A stretch of DNA of 64,000 bases from Bacteroidales bacterium (lineage in GTDB: Bacteria; Bacteroidota; Bacteroidia; Bacteroidales; P3): the NCBI GenBank assembly GCA_024681475.1, contig JAILAT010000013.1, positions 78,386 to 142,385 on the forward strand. The letters are read 5' to 3'. Both the position numbers and the translations under genes were made by a program. Positions 54,588 through 63,531 of the stretch are shown here, one piece after another (position 1 is the first letter of the stretch; every line of letters begins with the position of its first letter). The notes beneath the pieces are model-generated. The model had not been told where the DNA came from. It searched no databases and saw only the letters and a list, made by a program, of their open reading frames with translations.

Positions 54588-57524
54588 ATGTCCGAAGAAC
54601 CCAAAAGCATTAGACTGAACAAAGCTGTGACGGAATTCAACGTCGGCATGCATACCATTGTGGAATTTCTGGCCAAGAAAGGACACAAGGTGGAAGAGAA
54701 ACCGACCACGAAACTGACGCCGGAGCAGTATGCCATGCTGGCTGCCGCATTCCAGTCGGAACGCGAGGTGAAAGAGAATGCCGACCGCATCGACATCACC
54801 ACCAACAACAGCATCGTGATTGAAGCCACCAACCCCAACGAGGAGGAGAACGAGTCCTCGGAGGAGATCATCATCAAGAACTTCAACAACACTCCCAAAG
54901 CCAAGAATACGTCCAGCGCCAAGGATGCCAAGACCGACGAGGAGCCTCAGCAGCCCGCCGTGGCCCCCGAGCCCGTCGCCGAGCCCGAGCCGCAACCCGA
55001 AGCCGAACAGGAAAAATTCGAAGAGCAGGTAATCCGCTCTTCTGTGGCTGGCGTGAAGGCCGGCAAGAACGCCTTCGACGCCGAGGTGCACATCGTAGAC
55101 AAGATTGACCTCAACTCCATCAACACCCGCGTGCGCCCCGCCAAACAGACCAAGGAAGAGAAGGCTGCCCGCAAAAAAGCCGAAGCCAAGAAAAACGCCG
55201 AGGCCAAGAAAGCTGCCGAAGCGCCAAAGCCCACTCCTGCCAAGACAGAGCAGCCCCTTCCCGTCGAGCCCGAACCTGTGGAGCCCGCAGTGGAAGAGAA
55301 AGCGCCCGAGCGTGAAGTGGAATTCATTGAGACCCAATATGTCAAGCTGGAAGGTCCCAAGGTGACCGGCAAGATCGACATGACGCAATTCGACCGTCCC
55401 AAGTCGAAGGACGAAGACCACAAGAAGAAACGCAAACGCATCAAGAAAGAGGGCGTGAAGGTGGACGAGAAGGCCATCGCCAACAGCACAAAGAACGACG
55501 CCAAGGGCGGCAACAAGGGCGGCGACAAGAACGCCAATGCCAACGCTGCCAAGAAGGACAAGAAAACCGAGAAGAAAGAGAAGAAGAGCAAAGCCGCAGC
55601 CCAGAAGAAGGTGGAGCTTGACGACAATGAGATTGAGAAGCAAATCAAAGAGACATTGGCGCGCCTGAGCCCCATGGGCAAGTCGAAGACCTCGAAGCAC
55701 AACCGCGAAAAACGCCAGAAAGTGCACCAGCACTCGATTGAGGAGCAGCAGCAGGCCATGGAGAGCATGAACACGCTGCAAGTCACAGAGTTTGTCACCG
55801 CCAACGAGTTGGCCACCATGATGAACATCCCTGTGACGAAGATTATCGCCACCTGCATGTCGGTGGGCATCTTTGTCTCCATCAACCAGCGTCTCGACGC
55901 CGAGACCATCCGCCTCATCGCCGACGAGTTCGGCTTCGAAATCAACTTCGCCAGCGCCGACGTGGTCGACACGCTGCAGAAGATTGAGGAGGAAGACCGT
56001 CCCGAAGACCTGATACTGCGCAACCCCATTGTCACTGTCATGGGCCATGTGGACCACGGTAAAACATCGTTGCTCGACTATATCCGCAAGACCAACGTCA
56101 TCGCCGGCGAGGCTGGCGGCATCACCCAGCACATCGGTGCCTACGAGGTGACCACCGCCGACGGCCGCAAAATCACCTTCCTCGACACCCCTGGCCACGA
56201 GGCCTTTACCGCCATGCGTGCCCGCGGTGCCAAGGTGACCGACATCGCCATCATCGTCATCGCCGCCGACGACAAGATTATGCCGCAGACCGTTGAGGCC
56301 ATCAACCACGCCCAGGCTGCCGGCGTGCCTATCGTGTTCGCTATCAACAAGATCGATAAGCCTGGCGCCGATCCCGACCGCATCAAGACCGAGCTGGCCA
56401 AGATGAACCTGCTGGTCGAGGAGTGGGGCGGAAAATACCAGAGCCAGGACATCTCCGCCAAGAAAGGCATCGGCGTGGACGAGCTGCTGGAGAAAGTGCT
56501 GCTGCAGGCCGACATCATGGAGCTGAAGGGCAACCCCAACAAGCGCGCCAAAGGTACGGTGCTGGAGAGCTCGCTCGACAAAGGCCGTGGCTATATCGCC
56601 AAGATTTTGGTGGAAGACGGAACCATCCGCAAGGGCGACCCCATCGTGGCTGGCTCCATCAGCGGCCGTGTGCGTGCCATGTACAACGAGCGTAACCAGG
56701 AGGTGATGAAAGCCGGTCCCTCGCAGCCTGTGCTGTTGCTGGGTCTGACAGGTGCTTGCCAGGCCGGCGACACCTTCAACGTCACCGAGAACGAAAAAGA
56801 GGCCAAGGATATCGCCAGCCGCCGCACACAGCTGCAGCGCGAGATGGGTCTGCGCACGCAGAGCCATATCACCCTCGACGAGATTGGCCGCCGCATAGCA
56901 TTGGGCAACTTCAAGGAGCTGAATGTCATCGTCAAAGGCGATGTCGACGGCTCGATCGAGGCTCTGTCCGACTCGCTGTTGAAGCTCTCCACCGACGAGG
57001 TGCAGGTCAACGTGATCCACAAGGCCGTGGGCCAGATCACCGAGAACGACGTCATGCTGGCCATGTCGTCCGACGCCATCATCGTCGGTTTCCAGGTGCG
57101 CCCCTCCGTGGGTGCCCGCAAGATGGCCGAAACCAACCAGATCGACATCCGTCTCTATTCCATCATCTACGATGCCATCAACGAGCTGAAAGACGCCATC
57201 GAGGGTATGCTTTCGCCCGAGCATCAAGAGAAGATCACCGCCAACCTCGAGATTCGCGAGACCTTCAAGATTTCCAAGGTGGGCACCATTGCAGGCTGTA
57301 TGTGCCTCGACGGCAAAATCAACCGCAACAGCAACGTGCGCATCATCCGCGACGGTATCGTGGTCTACACCGGCAAACTGGCATCGTTGAAACGCTTCAA
57401 AGACGACGTCAAAGAGGTGGTCAGCGGTCAGGACTGCGGTCTGAACATAGAAGGCTTCAACGACATCAAGGTGGGCGACATTGTGGAAGCCTACGAGGTC
57501 ATCGAAGTGAAGCGCAAATTATAA
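54588..57524 (+). CDS. infB: Translation initiation factor IF-2
   Basis: 978 residues. The N-terminal 400 residues are low-complexity, rich in Lys, Ala, Glu and Pro, a typical variable IF-2 leader. The G domain holds [20 protein letters not shown] (G1), [18 protein letters not shown] (G3) and [12 protein letters not shown] (G4), then domains III-IV to the end. It brings initiator tRNA to the 30S subunit. Followed by repeat-rich DNA at 57525. Confidence 0.97.
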   Translation: MSEEPKSIRLNKAVTEFNVGMHTIVEFLAKKGHKVEEKPTTKLTPEQYAMLAAAFQSEREVKENADRIDITTNNSIVIEATNPNEEENESSEEIIIKNFNNTPKAKNTSSAKDAKTDEEPQQPAVAPEPVAEPEPQPEAEQEKFEEQVIRSSVAGVKAGKNAFDAEVHIVDKIDLNSINTRVRPAKQTKEEKAARKKAEAKKNAEAKKAAEAPKPTPAKTEQPLPVEPEPVEPAVEEKAPEREVEFIETQYVKLEGPKVTGKIDMTQFDRPKSKDEDHKKKRKRIKKEGVKVDEKAIANSTKNDAKGGNKGGDKNANANAAKKDKKTEKKEKKSKAAAQKKVELDDNEIEKQIKETLARLSPMGKSKTSKHNREKRQKVHQHSIEEQQQAMESMNTLQVTEFVTANELATMMNIPVTKIIATCMSVGIFVSINQRLDAETIRLIADEFGFEINFASADVVDTLQKIEEEDRPEDLILRNPIVTVMGHVDHGKTSLLDYIRKTNVIAGEAGGITQHIGAYEVTTADGRKITFLDTPGHEAFTAMRARGAKVTDIAIIVIAADDKIMPQTVEAINHAQAAGVPIVFAINKIDKPGADPDRIKTELAKMNLLVEEWGGKYQSQDISAKKGIGVDELLEKVLLQADIMELKGNPNKRAKGTVLESSLDKGRGYIAKILVEDGTIRKGDPIVAGSISGRVRAMYNERNQEVMKAGPSQPVLLLGLTGACQAGDTFNVTENEKEAKDIASRRTQLQREMGLRTQSHITLDEIGRRIALGNFKELNVIVKGDVDGSIEALSDSLLKLSTDEVQVNVIHKAVGQITENDVMLAMSSDAIIVGFQVRPSVGARKMAETNQIDIRLYSIIYDAINELKDAIEGMLSPEHQEKITANLEIRETFKISKVGTIAGCMCLDGKINRNSNVRIIRDGIVVYTGKLASLKRFKDDVKEVVSGQDCGLNIEGFNDIKVGDIVEAYEVIEVKRKL

Positions 57525-57655
57525 TGCGTTAGTGCGTTAATGTGTTAATGCGTTAGTGGCTACGCAACCAAATTCTATAACAAATCACTAGCGCAATCCC
57601 ACGATAACGCATTTACTAACGCGATAACGCACTAACACGATAACACAATAAGATA
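57525..57655. repeat. Left repeat block of the four-helix-bundle element
   Basis: Directly after the infB stop, degenerate 9-10-bp words of the type TGCGTTAAT/TGCGTTAGT run for about 27 bp. After a 45-bp unique spacer, the same words appear in the opposite orientation (CGATAACGC, ACTAACGC, ACTAACAC) to about 57655. The two parts can fold on each other imperfectly. The same words form the 43-bp array on the other side of the gene. Confidence 0.65.
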
Positions 57656-58021
57656 GTGAGAACACAAGGTGTGACATACGAAAAGGCCAAAGCATTTGCC
57701 ATCGAAGTGAATGCGTTATGCAATGAACTCCGAGACAAGGGCGAGTATGTCATGTCGAAACAAATCCTGAAAGCAGGAACGAGTATCGGTGCCAACTACT
57801 GTGAGGCATTGGGCTCCGAAAGTCCACAGGATTTCGTTCACAAGCTGTCCATTTCACTCAAAGAGGCTAATGAAACCTACTTCTGGCTTGATATACTCCA
57901 CACAAGTGGGTATGTTGACACCGATAGGTTCGACACTCTGAGAGCAGCCCAGCTTGAGGAGATATACAAAATGATGAACTCCGCCTCAATCACTGTCAAA
58001 AAAAGAAACAACCTATCATAA
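57656..58021 (+). CDS. Four-helix-bundle protein (23S rRNA intervening-sequence protein family)
   Basis: 121 residues from GTG 57656; no ATG fits before residue 22, and no clear ribosome-binding site is seen. Family blocks: YEKAKAFAIEVNALCNELRD, MSKQILKAGTSIGANYCEAL, DFVHKLSISLKEANETYFWL and the final helix with QLEEIYKMMNSASIT. The fold is an all-alpha bundle related to Avd of diversity-generating retroelements and to proteins found in 23S rRNA insertions. Here it is free-standing and enclosed by degenerate repeats between infB and tRNA-Arg. Function is unknown; RNA or DNA binding is suspected for relatives. Confidence 0.85.
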   Translation: MRTQGVTYEKAKAFAIEVNALCNELRDKGEYVMSKQILKAGTSIGANYCEALGSESPQDFVHKLSISLKEANETYFWLDILHTSGYVDTDRFDTLRAAQLEEIYKMMNSASITVKKRNNLS

Positions 58022-58023
58022 TA

Positions 58024-58194
58024 ACACTTACACAATAACACACTAACACGATAACGCAATTAAAGACACTTACGCAATAACGCATTAACACAATAACGCA
58101 ATTAAAAGACACTTACGCAATAACGCATTAATACAATAACGCAATTAAAAGACACTTACGCAATAACGCATTAACACAATAACGCAATTAAAAT
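58024..58194. repeat. 43-bp tandem repeat array abutting tRNA-Arg
   Basis: Four head-to-tail units: 58024-58065 (42 bp, diverged), 58066-58108, 58109-58151 and 58152-58194 (43 bp each, nearly identical). Each starts ACACTTACGCAATAACGC and ends with ATAACGCAATTAAAA. There are no spacers. The last unit ends one base before the tRNA acceptor stem begins. The internal words TAACGCAxTAACxC match the block on the left of the four-helix-bundle gene. Confidence 0.9.
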
Positions 58195-58266
58195 GCCCCC
58201 TTAGTTCAACGGATAGAACGGAAGTTTCCTAAACTTTAAATGAGGGTTCGATTCCCCCAGGGGGTA
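58195..58266 (+). tRNA. tRNA-Arg(CCT)
   Basis: The acceptor stem GCCCCCT pairs with AGGGGGT (G1-U72 wobble). The D arm is GTTC...GAAC. The anticodon stem is GAAGT/ACTTT with one weak pair and loop TTCCTAA, giving anticodon CCT (codon AGG). The T arm GAGGG-TTCGATT-CCCCC (one weak pair) follows. CCA is not encoded. No consensus promoter lies directly upstream because the tandem array fills that space. Confidence 0.88.
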
Positions 58267-58270
58267 CAAA

Positions 58271-58299
58271 GTGGCGGCCGGATGGCCGCCACTTTTTTT
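58271..58299 (+). terminator. Terminator of tRNA-Arg
   Basis: A perfect 9-bp stem GTGGCGGCC/GGCCGCCAC with a GGAT loop is followed by seven T. It begins four bases after the tRNA end and marks the border between GC-rich backbone and the AT-rich region. Confidence 0.9.
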
Positions 58300-58398
58300 A
58301 CATACATTCAACAGGTATTCAATGTCAATGTAACGATACCCTATCGCCAAAACGCCTTACAGAGTACTATCGCACAACTAGTTACATGGAAATACGCA

Positions 58399-58436
58399 AA
58401 AATATTTTATAGATATAAAATATTTTCGTATTTTTG
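58399..58436 (+). promoter_or_regulatory. Promoter with overlapping 28-bp palindrome ahead of the defence-like operon
   Basis: A perfect 12-bp inverted repeat AAAATATTTTAT/ATAAAATATTTT (58399-58410 and 58415-58426) with an AGAT centre lies 2 bp before a -7 box TATTTTTG (58429-58436). No exact TTTG lies at -33; that place is covered by the palindrome. The layout suits a repressor or activator dimer site controlling the downstream genes. It could instead form a weak RNA hairpin only if transcribed from further upstream. Confidence 0.55.
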
Positions 58437-58467
58437 CATTTGCATATAATATAAATACAGCCCAACA

Positions 58468-58932
58468 ATGGACGGCATTAAGAACACAAGTATTAATAAT
58501 TTCAGAGGTATAGAGCATCTGGATATGGAGGATTTTGCCCGCGTCAACGTCCTTGTAGGACAGAACAACTGCGGCAAAAGCACGGTTCTGGATACATTAC
58601 CAAACAATCACGATGCCGGCACGTTGGAAGACCTATTGGAAAACATTATCAATCCGAACAACCGCCCCATCTTCGACTGCTGGGAGCATTATGAGCAAGA
58701 GTTGGTGCAGATAGATATCCCCGGCCGCACACCGCCACCCCTTACCACACCAGCCAAGAAAACCAAGATATATGGTTACCTCGAAGCCTTGTTGGGAGAA
58801 ACGAAGAGTCAAAAAGAGTTAATAAAAGAAGCAAACCGCAACTACGAGGATACCCAGCACTGGAATCTTGATGCAGAATATCTGGAGCCGTTGAAGGCGT
58901 TCCTTGAGAACAACATAAAGCTGCCTGAATAA
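58468..58932 (+). pseudogene. Deletion-fused remnant of an ATPase gene and a DUF3226-like Toprim gene
   Basis: An open frame of 154 codons with two unrelated halves. Residues 1-42 are the start of an OLD/AAA-type ATPase: NFRGIEHLDMEDFARVNVLV and Walker A GQNNCGKST (31-39), after which the ATPase breaks off. From about residue 44 (LPNNHDAGTLEDLLENIINP) to the end (WNLDAEYLEPLKAFLENN), it matches the C-terminal part of DUF3226-like Toprim proteins. Such ATPase and Toprim genes occur as neighbours in antiphage pairs, so an internal in-frame deletion probably removed most of both. It may be translated but is unlikely to be an active ATPase. Confidence 0.65.
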
Positions 58933-58933
58933 A

Positions 58934-60187
58934 ATGGAACTGCAACTTGAAAATATTGGATGCTCAAAAGACAATATGAATAGTCCTATTCATAATTGGT
59001 ATAAGTTTACGGCCGGTTTTTCATATAAATTTGTTGATTACCTTCTGTCTGATCTTTCGCAAGACAGTGTGGTTTTTGAGCCCTTCGCCGGTTGTGGAAC
59101 AACCCTTGTCTCTGCACAAAAAAATGGGTATTATTCTGTTGGTAATGAAGGGCAGGAATTTATGTATGACATTTGTCGTGCTAAATTGAATTGGACAATA
59201 CACAAGGAGGTTGTAGACCAGTATATATCCCAAATAAAAAACCGTGTATTTTCTGATTTTGAGTCATATGACATATCGAGAGAAAATCCCTTGTTAATTG
59301 AACTATATGATGACTATAATCTTAAAGTACTTTGTATTATTCGCAACTATATAAACTCAATTGCAGATGAGTCATATAAGCTGTTTTTTAAACTTGCGTT
59401 AAGCAATGTATTGCATAAAACTGCAATATATCCTATAGCCGTACCCTATATTTCGAGATCAAAAAGAATTATCAACAACGGTCAACCTTTAGAAAAATTC
59501 GTTTCTGTTTGTGATAAAATGACCAATGATATTGTGACGCAACCCGCGCAATACCATCAAGCACATGTTTTTTTACATGATTCGAGAAAACAGAATAGTT
59601 TAATAGAAACAAATTCGTGCTCTATTTGTATCACTTCTCCACCATACTTAAACAATTTAGACTATGGTGAGGTATCAAAAGTTCATTCCCACTTCTGGGG
59701 AATTACACAATCATGGAATGACATTACAACAAAAGTACGATCAAACTTGGTTACCGGTGCAACAACCCACTATAAAGAAACGGATTTTGATATCGAAAGA
59801 TTCACAAATAGTGAGTTTGCAAAAAACAATAAAGAAGTAATGTCTGACTTGTTGGCGTTATACCATAGAATAAAGGAGAATGCACATGGTAGATCAGGGA
59901 AAAAAAGTTTCCATATTTTGATGATGCATTATTTTGACGATATGTATAATGTATTTCATGAAATAAGGCGAGTCCTTTCTCCGAATTCAAAAGCATATCT
60001 AATATTAGGAGATTCAGCCCCGTATGGTGTGTATATACCTACAACGCAGATTCTTGGCGAAATAGCAACATCCACGGGGTTTCAGAATTATTCCATCTAT
60101 AAAATTCGTACTCGTGGGACGAAATGGAGATCTTTATCCAATAGACATAATATTGAGTTATCCGAAAATATTTTAGAACTATCTTGA
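58934..60187 (+). CDS. DNA methyltransferase (SPPY-type, likely N4-cytosine or N6-adenine)
   Basis: 417 residues. The SAM motif is FEPFAGCGTTLVSAQ (residues 48-62), preceding the catalytic motif TSPPYLNNLDYGE (SPPY at 235-238). SPPY is commonest in N4-cytosine enzymes. Between them is a long helical insert, and a YLILGDSAPYGVYIPT stretch lies near the end. It starts 1 bp after the fused remnant and ends 2 bp before the next gene. Methylation of host DNA to mark self is the likely role. Strongly AT-rich, unlike the backbone. Confidence 0.85.
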   Translation: MELQLENIGCSKDNMNSPIHNWYKFTAGFSYKFVDYLLSDLSQDSVVFEPFAGCGTTLVSAQKNGYYSVGNEGQEFMYDICRAKLNWTIHKEVVDQYISQIKNRVFSDFESYDISRENPLLIELYDDYNLKVLCIIRNYINSIADESYKLFFKLALSNVLHKTAIYPIAVPYISRSKRIINNGQPLEKFVSVCDKMTNDIVTQPAQYHQAHVFLHDSRKQNSLIETNSCSICITSPPYLNNLDYGEVSKVHSHFWGITQSWNDITTKVRSNLVTGATTHYKETDFDIERFTNSEFAKNNKEVMSDLLALYHRIKENAHGRSGKKSFHILMMHYFDDMYNVFHEIRRVLSPNSKAYLILGDSAPYGVYIPTTQILGEIATSTGFQNYSIYKIRTRGTKWRSLSNRHNIELSENILELS

Positions 60188-60189
60188 TA

Positions 60190-61122
60190 ATGAGGCTCCC
60201 TTTTGACATAGATACCATGGATAGAGTTCCTCTCGTTCCCCAAAAAGAAAGTGACGAAAAGGGGTGGAGCTACTCAAATGTATACTATCTGAGAAACATT
60301 AAGGACATCTATTTATTACTATACAAAAACGATTTTAGAAGTATTCCTATTGTTACTGAATATTGCTTGGTAAATAATATTGTGTCTGAAAATGGAAAGA
60401 AATGGAACAACCGTTACATTTTAGAAATAATAAATGCTCTGAAAAACTTTGGATTACTTGATTCGAACAACAACCCATTACATGGACAATTGTTTGAATC
60501 CGAAATAAATGAGCCATTATCCCGACAGGATAAGACTGTTTTTAAAGATATTTTCTTTTCATATTTCAGATTTCAGGAATTCCACAGCTTGTTTGGCGAT
60601 ATTAAAAACTCATTGCGCAGCCGAGTTGTTTACGCATATATGGAAAAAAGTCGTTTCTTCAATTGTTTTGTATGTGCTGATATAAATACTATATTCTTCA
60701 TCGAAAACAAGCATCAAGACATGATGCGATTTTGGGACGTCTATACAAAATGGGGTACAACATTAAATGTCTTAAATAAATGTTCTTTATCTGCATTAGA
60801 TATAGCCACTAATAACGAAGAATTAAAAAATGCGTATTTATTGAACTATTCATTTCCCATCCCTCCTGACTTTTCTGTGTTAGATTTTATTAGTAGGGAA
60901 TTAGTCTCTAACTATGTCTATATTCCGGAATTGGAGAGAGAACTATTGTATAAGCACAAATTTTCAATACCAAATATAAAAAACAAAATAATAGAAGAGA
61001 TTTCATTACGAAGTAATGAATTCAGGCTGCAAAGAACTTCTGAGATATTTGTTGACAGTAGAACCAAACCTCTACTCCCTCTTGTCGAAAACACCTATAT
61101 GTCTCATATAATTAAACTATAA
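60190..61122 (+). CDS. Unknown protein of the defence-like operon
   Basis: 310 residues from ATG 60190 (MRLPFDIDTMDRVPLVPQKE); a TTG two codons earlier would overlap the methyltransferase stop. I do not recognise a family. Residues about 30-100 (RSIPIVTEYCLVNNIVSENG, YILEIINALKNFGLLDSNN) have the spacing of a winged-helix DNA-binding domain. The rest is alpha-rich with many aromatic residues. No catalytic motif or membrane segment is seen. It lies between the methyltransferase and the ATPase gene with short gaps (2 and 3 bp), so it is very probably a component of the same system, for example a specificity or adaptor subunit. Confidence 0.7.
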   Translation: MRLPFDIDTMDRVPLVPQKESDEKGWSYSNVYYLRNIKDIYLLLYKNDFRSIPIVTEYCLVNNIVSENGKKWNNRYILEIINALKNFGLLDSNNNPLHGQLFESEINEPLSRQDKTVFKDIFFSYFRFQEFHSLFGDIKNSLRSRVVYAYMEKSRFFNCFVCADINTIFFIENKHQDMMRFWDVYTKWGTTLNVLNKCSLSALDIATNNEELKNAYLLNYSFPIPPDFSVLDFISRELVSNYVYIPELERELLYKHKFSIPNIKNKIIEEISLRSNEFRLQRTSEIFVDSRTKPLLPLVENTYMSHIIKL

Positions 61123-61125
61123 AAG

Positions 61126-62499
61126 ATGGAAAACATATTAGATAAAATCAAAACGGTTGATAGTCTTGAGGGCAATTTAATAGAGAAATTCTCGTTAAAA
61201 ATAAATCCATTCCCCAAATCTGGCATAGCAAATATATCAGATGCTGACAATATCGTTGGAGAACTTGTTCCGACATCCGAGGAAATAACAAATGAGATTG
61301 TTCGATACATGCAAGATGCTTTATCGAACAGCGGACAGGGTGTCGACAACAAATACTTAAGCCTAATAATTAGGGGTGATTACGGCATGGGGAAAACGCA
61401 AACCCTAATGTATATCAAATATTTGTTTGGCCAATTAAGCAATGAGAGATTCAATCCTTATGTGGTTTATATTGACAATCCTGGAGTAAAACTGTCGGAA
61501 CTGATTGGTAATATTGTTTCTCAAATTGGGATAGAAAATTTTCGCCGTTACCTATGGGATATCTTTTGTAAGTATCTGGAAAAAGAAGACACAGATAATG
61601 GTCGCCCCAGGAAGGACATTCTACTTGATAAGGTTAATCAATTAAAAACCACAAATGATCCTAATTTATTCACATCTCTTGGTATTTCTGTCGAATCACA
61701 GAATGAATCTTTATCTTGGGATCAAGTTAGTATTAGTTACAAGTACCTTCTTGATAAGTTATTAAACGGCCTCAAAACCAATGAACAGAAAGCTGCCGTC
61801 CAAGTTTTTAAAGATTATTTGGTTAAGTGTTTTGCTGAAAAATATGAAATCTCATCTATTGCAGAATATTTCTATGATATAGTAACCGACAACACAAGTG
61901 TAACAAAATCATGGGACAAATTAATAACAGGAGATGTAAAATACATTGAAAAAAGGGAAGTTCATTTGTTAAAAGCCATTGTTGAAATAACAAAACAATA
62001 TTTGAATGCTACAGACTTTGTTATTTTAGCTGATGAATTTGAAGAGATTGCCATTGGTCGATTAAAAGATGCAGATTTGGACAACTATTTACGTAACCTA
62101 CGTTCTTTAATTGACAAAGAGAAGAATTGGTGTTCTGTTTTTGCAATGAACGGAGATGCTTATAGAAAAATCGAAAAAATGTCGCCACCTCTTGCCAGCC
62201 GTATTGGAGACAGAGTTATCGACTTAAAACCATTGGACAAAGTATCTTGCATTCGAATGATTAAAAACTATCTTTCTACAGCAAGAGTTGACAATGGTGA
62301 AGAAATATCGTTATCACCATTTGACGAATCAGCTGTGCAAGCATTATTAAATACAAAAGAGCAAAAATTACAAGGGTCACCTAGATTTATAATTCAAAGT
62401 TGCTACCTGTTATTACAAAGAGCTGCAGAAGAATTGGAGAAAGGTCAAATCATCGATCAAGCCTTTGTTGTCAAATACCTTTCAGATAAATTAAAATAG
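61126..62499 (+). CDS. AAA+/ORC-like ATPase of the defence-like operon
   Basis: 457 residues. Walker A is RGDYGMGKTQTL (GDYGMGKT, residues 84-91), Walker B FVILADEFEEIAIG (DE at 303-304), and the sensor-1 strand is likely WCSVFAMNGD. The N-terminal FSLKINPFPKSGIANI and the C-terminal helical part with SPRFIIQSCYLLLQ resemble ORC/Cdc6-like or ExeA-like P-loop ATPases. Walker A form GxYGxGKT also occurs in BREX ATPases, but no other BREX gene is present. It probably powers or gates the nuclease activity of the system. Confidence 0.8.
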   Translation: MENILDKIKTVDSLEGNLIEKFSLKINPFPKSGIANISDADNIVGELVPTSEEITNEIVRYMQDALSNSGQGVDNKYLSLIIRGDYGMGKTQTLMYIKYLFGQLSNERFNPYVVYIDNPGVKLSELIGNIVSQIGIENFRRYLWDIFCKYLEKEDTDNGRPRKDILLDKVNQLKTTNDPNLFTSLGISVESQNESLSWDQVSISYKYLLDKLLNGLKTNEQKAAVQVFKDYLVKCFAEKYEISSIAEYFYDIVTDNTSVTKSWDKLITGDVKYIEKREVHLLKAIVEITKQYLNATDFVILADEFEEIAIGRLKDADLDNYLRNLRSLIDKEKNWCSVFAMNGDAYRKIEKMSPPLASRIGDRVIDLKPLDKVSCIRMIKNYLSTARVDNGEEISLSPFDESAVQALLNTKEQKLQGSPRFIIQSCYLLLQRAAEELEKGQIIDQAFVVKYLSDKLK

Positions 62500-62506
62500 T
62501 AAATCC

Positions 62507-63526
62507 ATGTCGGCATTTGTTGATGATAGATACAAAGTGCATGTCTATTTAGACACAAATATATTGGTGGATTATGTCGAGCAAAACAACAGACTGTTAA
62601 ATGACAGTTTAGAGTATCTTTCGAATTGTCCATTTGTCATTTTGAGATCTTCCCATTATGTGGAATTTGAGTTTGTTGAGGTGAGGAAAAGAAACGAATT
62701 TTATAAATGTGTTAAGGGGAATCTCCCCTGTGCGCGGACTGACATGTCCTTCGCAAAAGAATGGATATTAGATGGTAAATCATATGTTGATTATAAAGAC
62801 AAAGTTACAAATGCAGTTGAAGGTGATTTAAAAAAAATAAAAAATCAGCTAACTATTGATTTTGACGACCATGTCTTACACGAAAAATTGATTGAACCAA
62901 CAAAAGATGTTTGTTTGTCCACCAGTATTTCCAGAGAAGACACTCTGGTCATGGTTTCATGTGTGTTCCCGGCTCCATTAAATAAACTAGATTTTGGTGT
63001 TATTCTATCGAATGATAAACAATACAAAGAAGCTTTTGAAAATTCAAAAGATACCATTGAAGAAATATTAAAAAGCAGCGGTATGTCAATACCTTCTTTT
63101 TTAAATATAAAACAGCTACAAAGTGAGAGTGGTAAAACGATTAATCTTAATGCGAACACAAGTATTGATATTAACTGCCTGTGGAATTTCATAATAAAAC
63201 AATTAATAATACAAAAGAATTACGACAACTACTTAGGAGAGACCATCATTCCAATGAAGAAACTGAAAAACTGTATCGCAATATATAATAAAAATGTTGA
63301 TTCAACAATTTATGATTCTATTGGCTTAATATTTATTCCCGACGATTTATCCCGAACTATTAGTGTTGAAAAAAACAAAAACTATTGGAACAACAACAAT
63401 GAAATAAAGAAATTGCCATATATTAACAATAATGATTTAGAATACAACTTGGAGATATCGTGTACGGAAATAGACATGAATACATTATGCCAAAAAGGAA
63501 ATCTTGTTTTTTATGATAATTTATAA
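62507..63526 (+). CDS. PIN-domain-like nuclease of the defence-like operon
   Basis: 339 residues. PIN active-site acids: Asp16 in VHVYLDTNILVDY, Glu53 or Glu55 in YVEFEFVEVRK, Glu144/Asp145 in ISREDTLVMVSC and Asp170 in ILSNDKQYKE. The spacing D..E..D..D with SNDxxF/Y is typical of PIN ribonucleases. The C-terminal 150 residues (from about 190) are of unknown fold. Starts 7 bp after the ATPase gene and ends 5 bp before the C5 methyltransferase gene. No small antitoxin gene is next to it, so it is unlikely to be a VapC toxin. Confidence 0.75.
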   Translation: MSAFVDDRYKVHVYLDTNILVDYVEQNNRLLNDSLEYLSNCPFVILRSSHYVEFEFVEVRKRNEFYKCVKGNLPCARTDMSFAKEWILDGKSYVDYKDKVTNAVEGDLKKIKNQLTIDFDDHVLHEKLIEPTKDVCLSTSISREDTLVMVSCVFPAPLNKLDFGVILSNDKQYKEAFENSKDTIEEILKSSGMSIPSFLNIKQLQSESGKTINLNANTSIDINCLWNFIIKQLIIQKNYDNYLGETIIPMKKLKNCIAIYNKNVDSTIYDSIGLIFIPDDLSRTISVEKNKNYWNNNNEIKKLPYINNNDLEYNLEISCTEIDMNTLCQKGNLVFYDNL

Positions 63527-63531
63527 AAGCC

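Noticed and set aside
53208..57227. Very long open frame (over 1300 codons) on the minus strand across nusA and infB
   Set aside because: It lies antisense to two certain genes, has a His/Leu/Val-rich composition typical of reverse-frame reading of GC-rich code, and matches no family.
58024..58194. CRISPR array
   Set aside because: Units follow each other without spacers and no cas gene is nearby; this is a simple tandem repeat.
57525..58194. Diversity-generating retroelement
   Set aside because: The bundle protein is Avd-like, but no reverse transcriptase, template repeat or variable repeat is seen.
58934..63526. BREX or DISARM system
   Set aside because: The ATPase Walker A resembles BREX ATPases, but PglZ, BrxA, BrxB and BrxL are absent, and DISARM helicase and PLD genes are absent.
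62507..63526. VapBC-type toxin-antitoxin module
   Set aside because: The PIN protein is much longer than VapC (about 130 residues), and there is no small antitoxin gene upstream.
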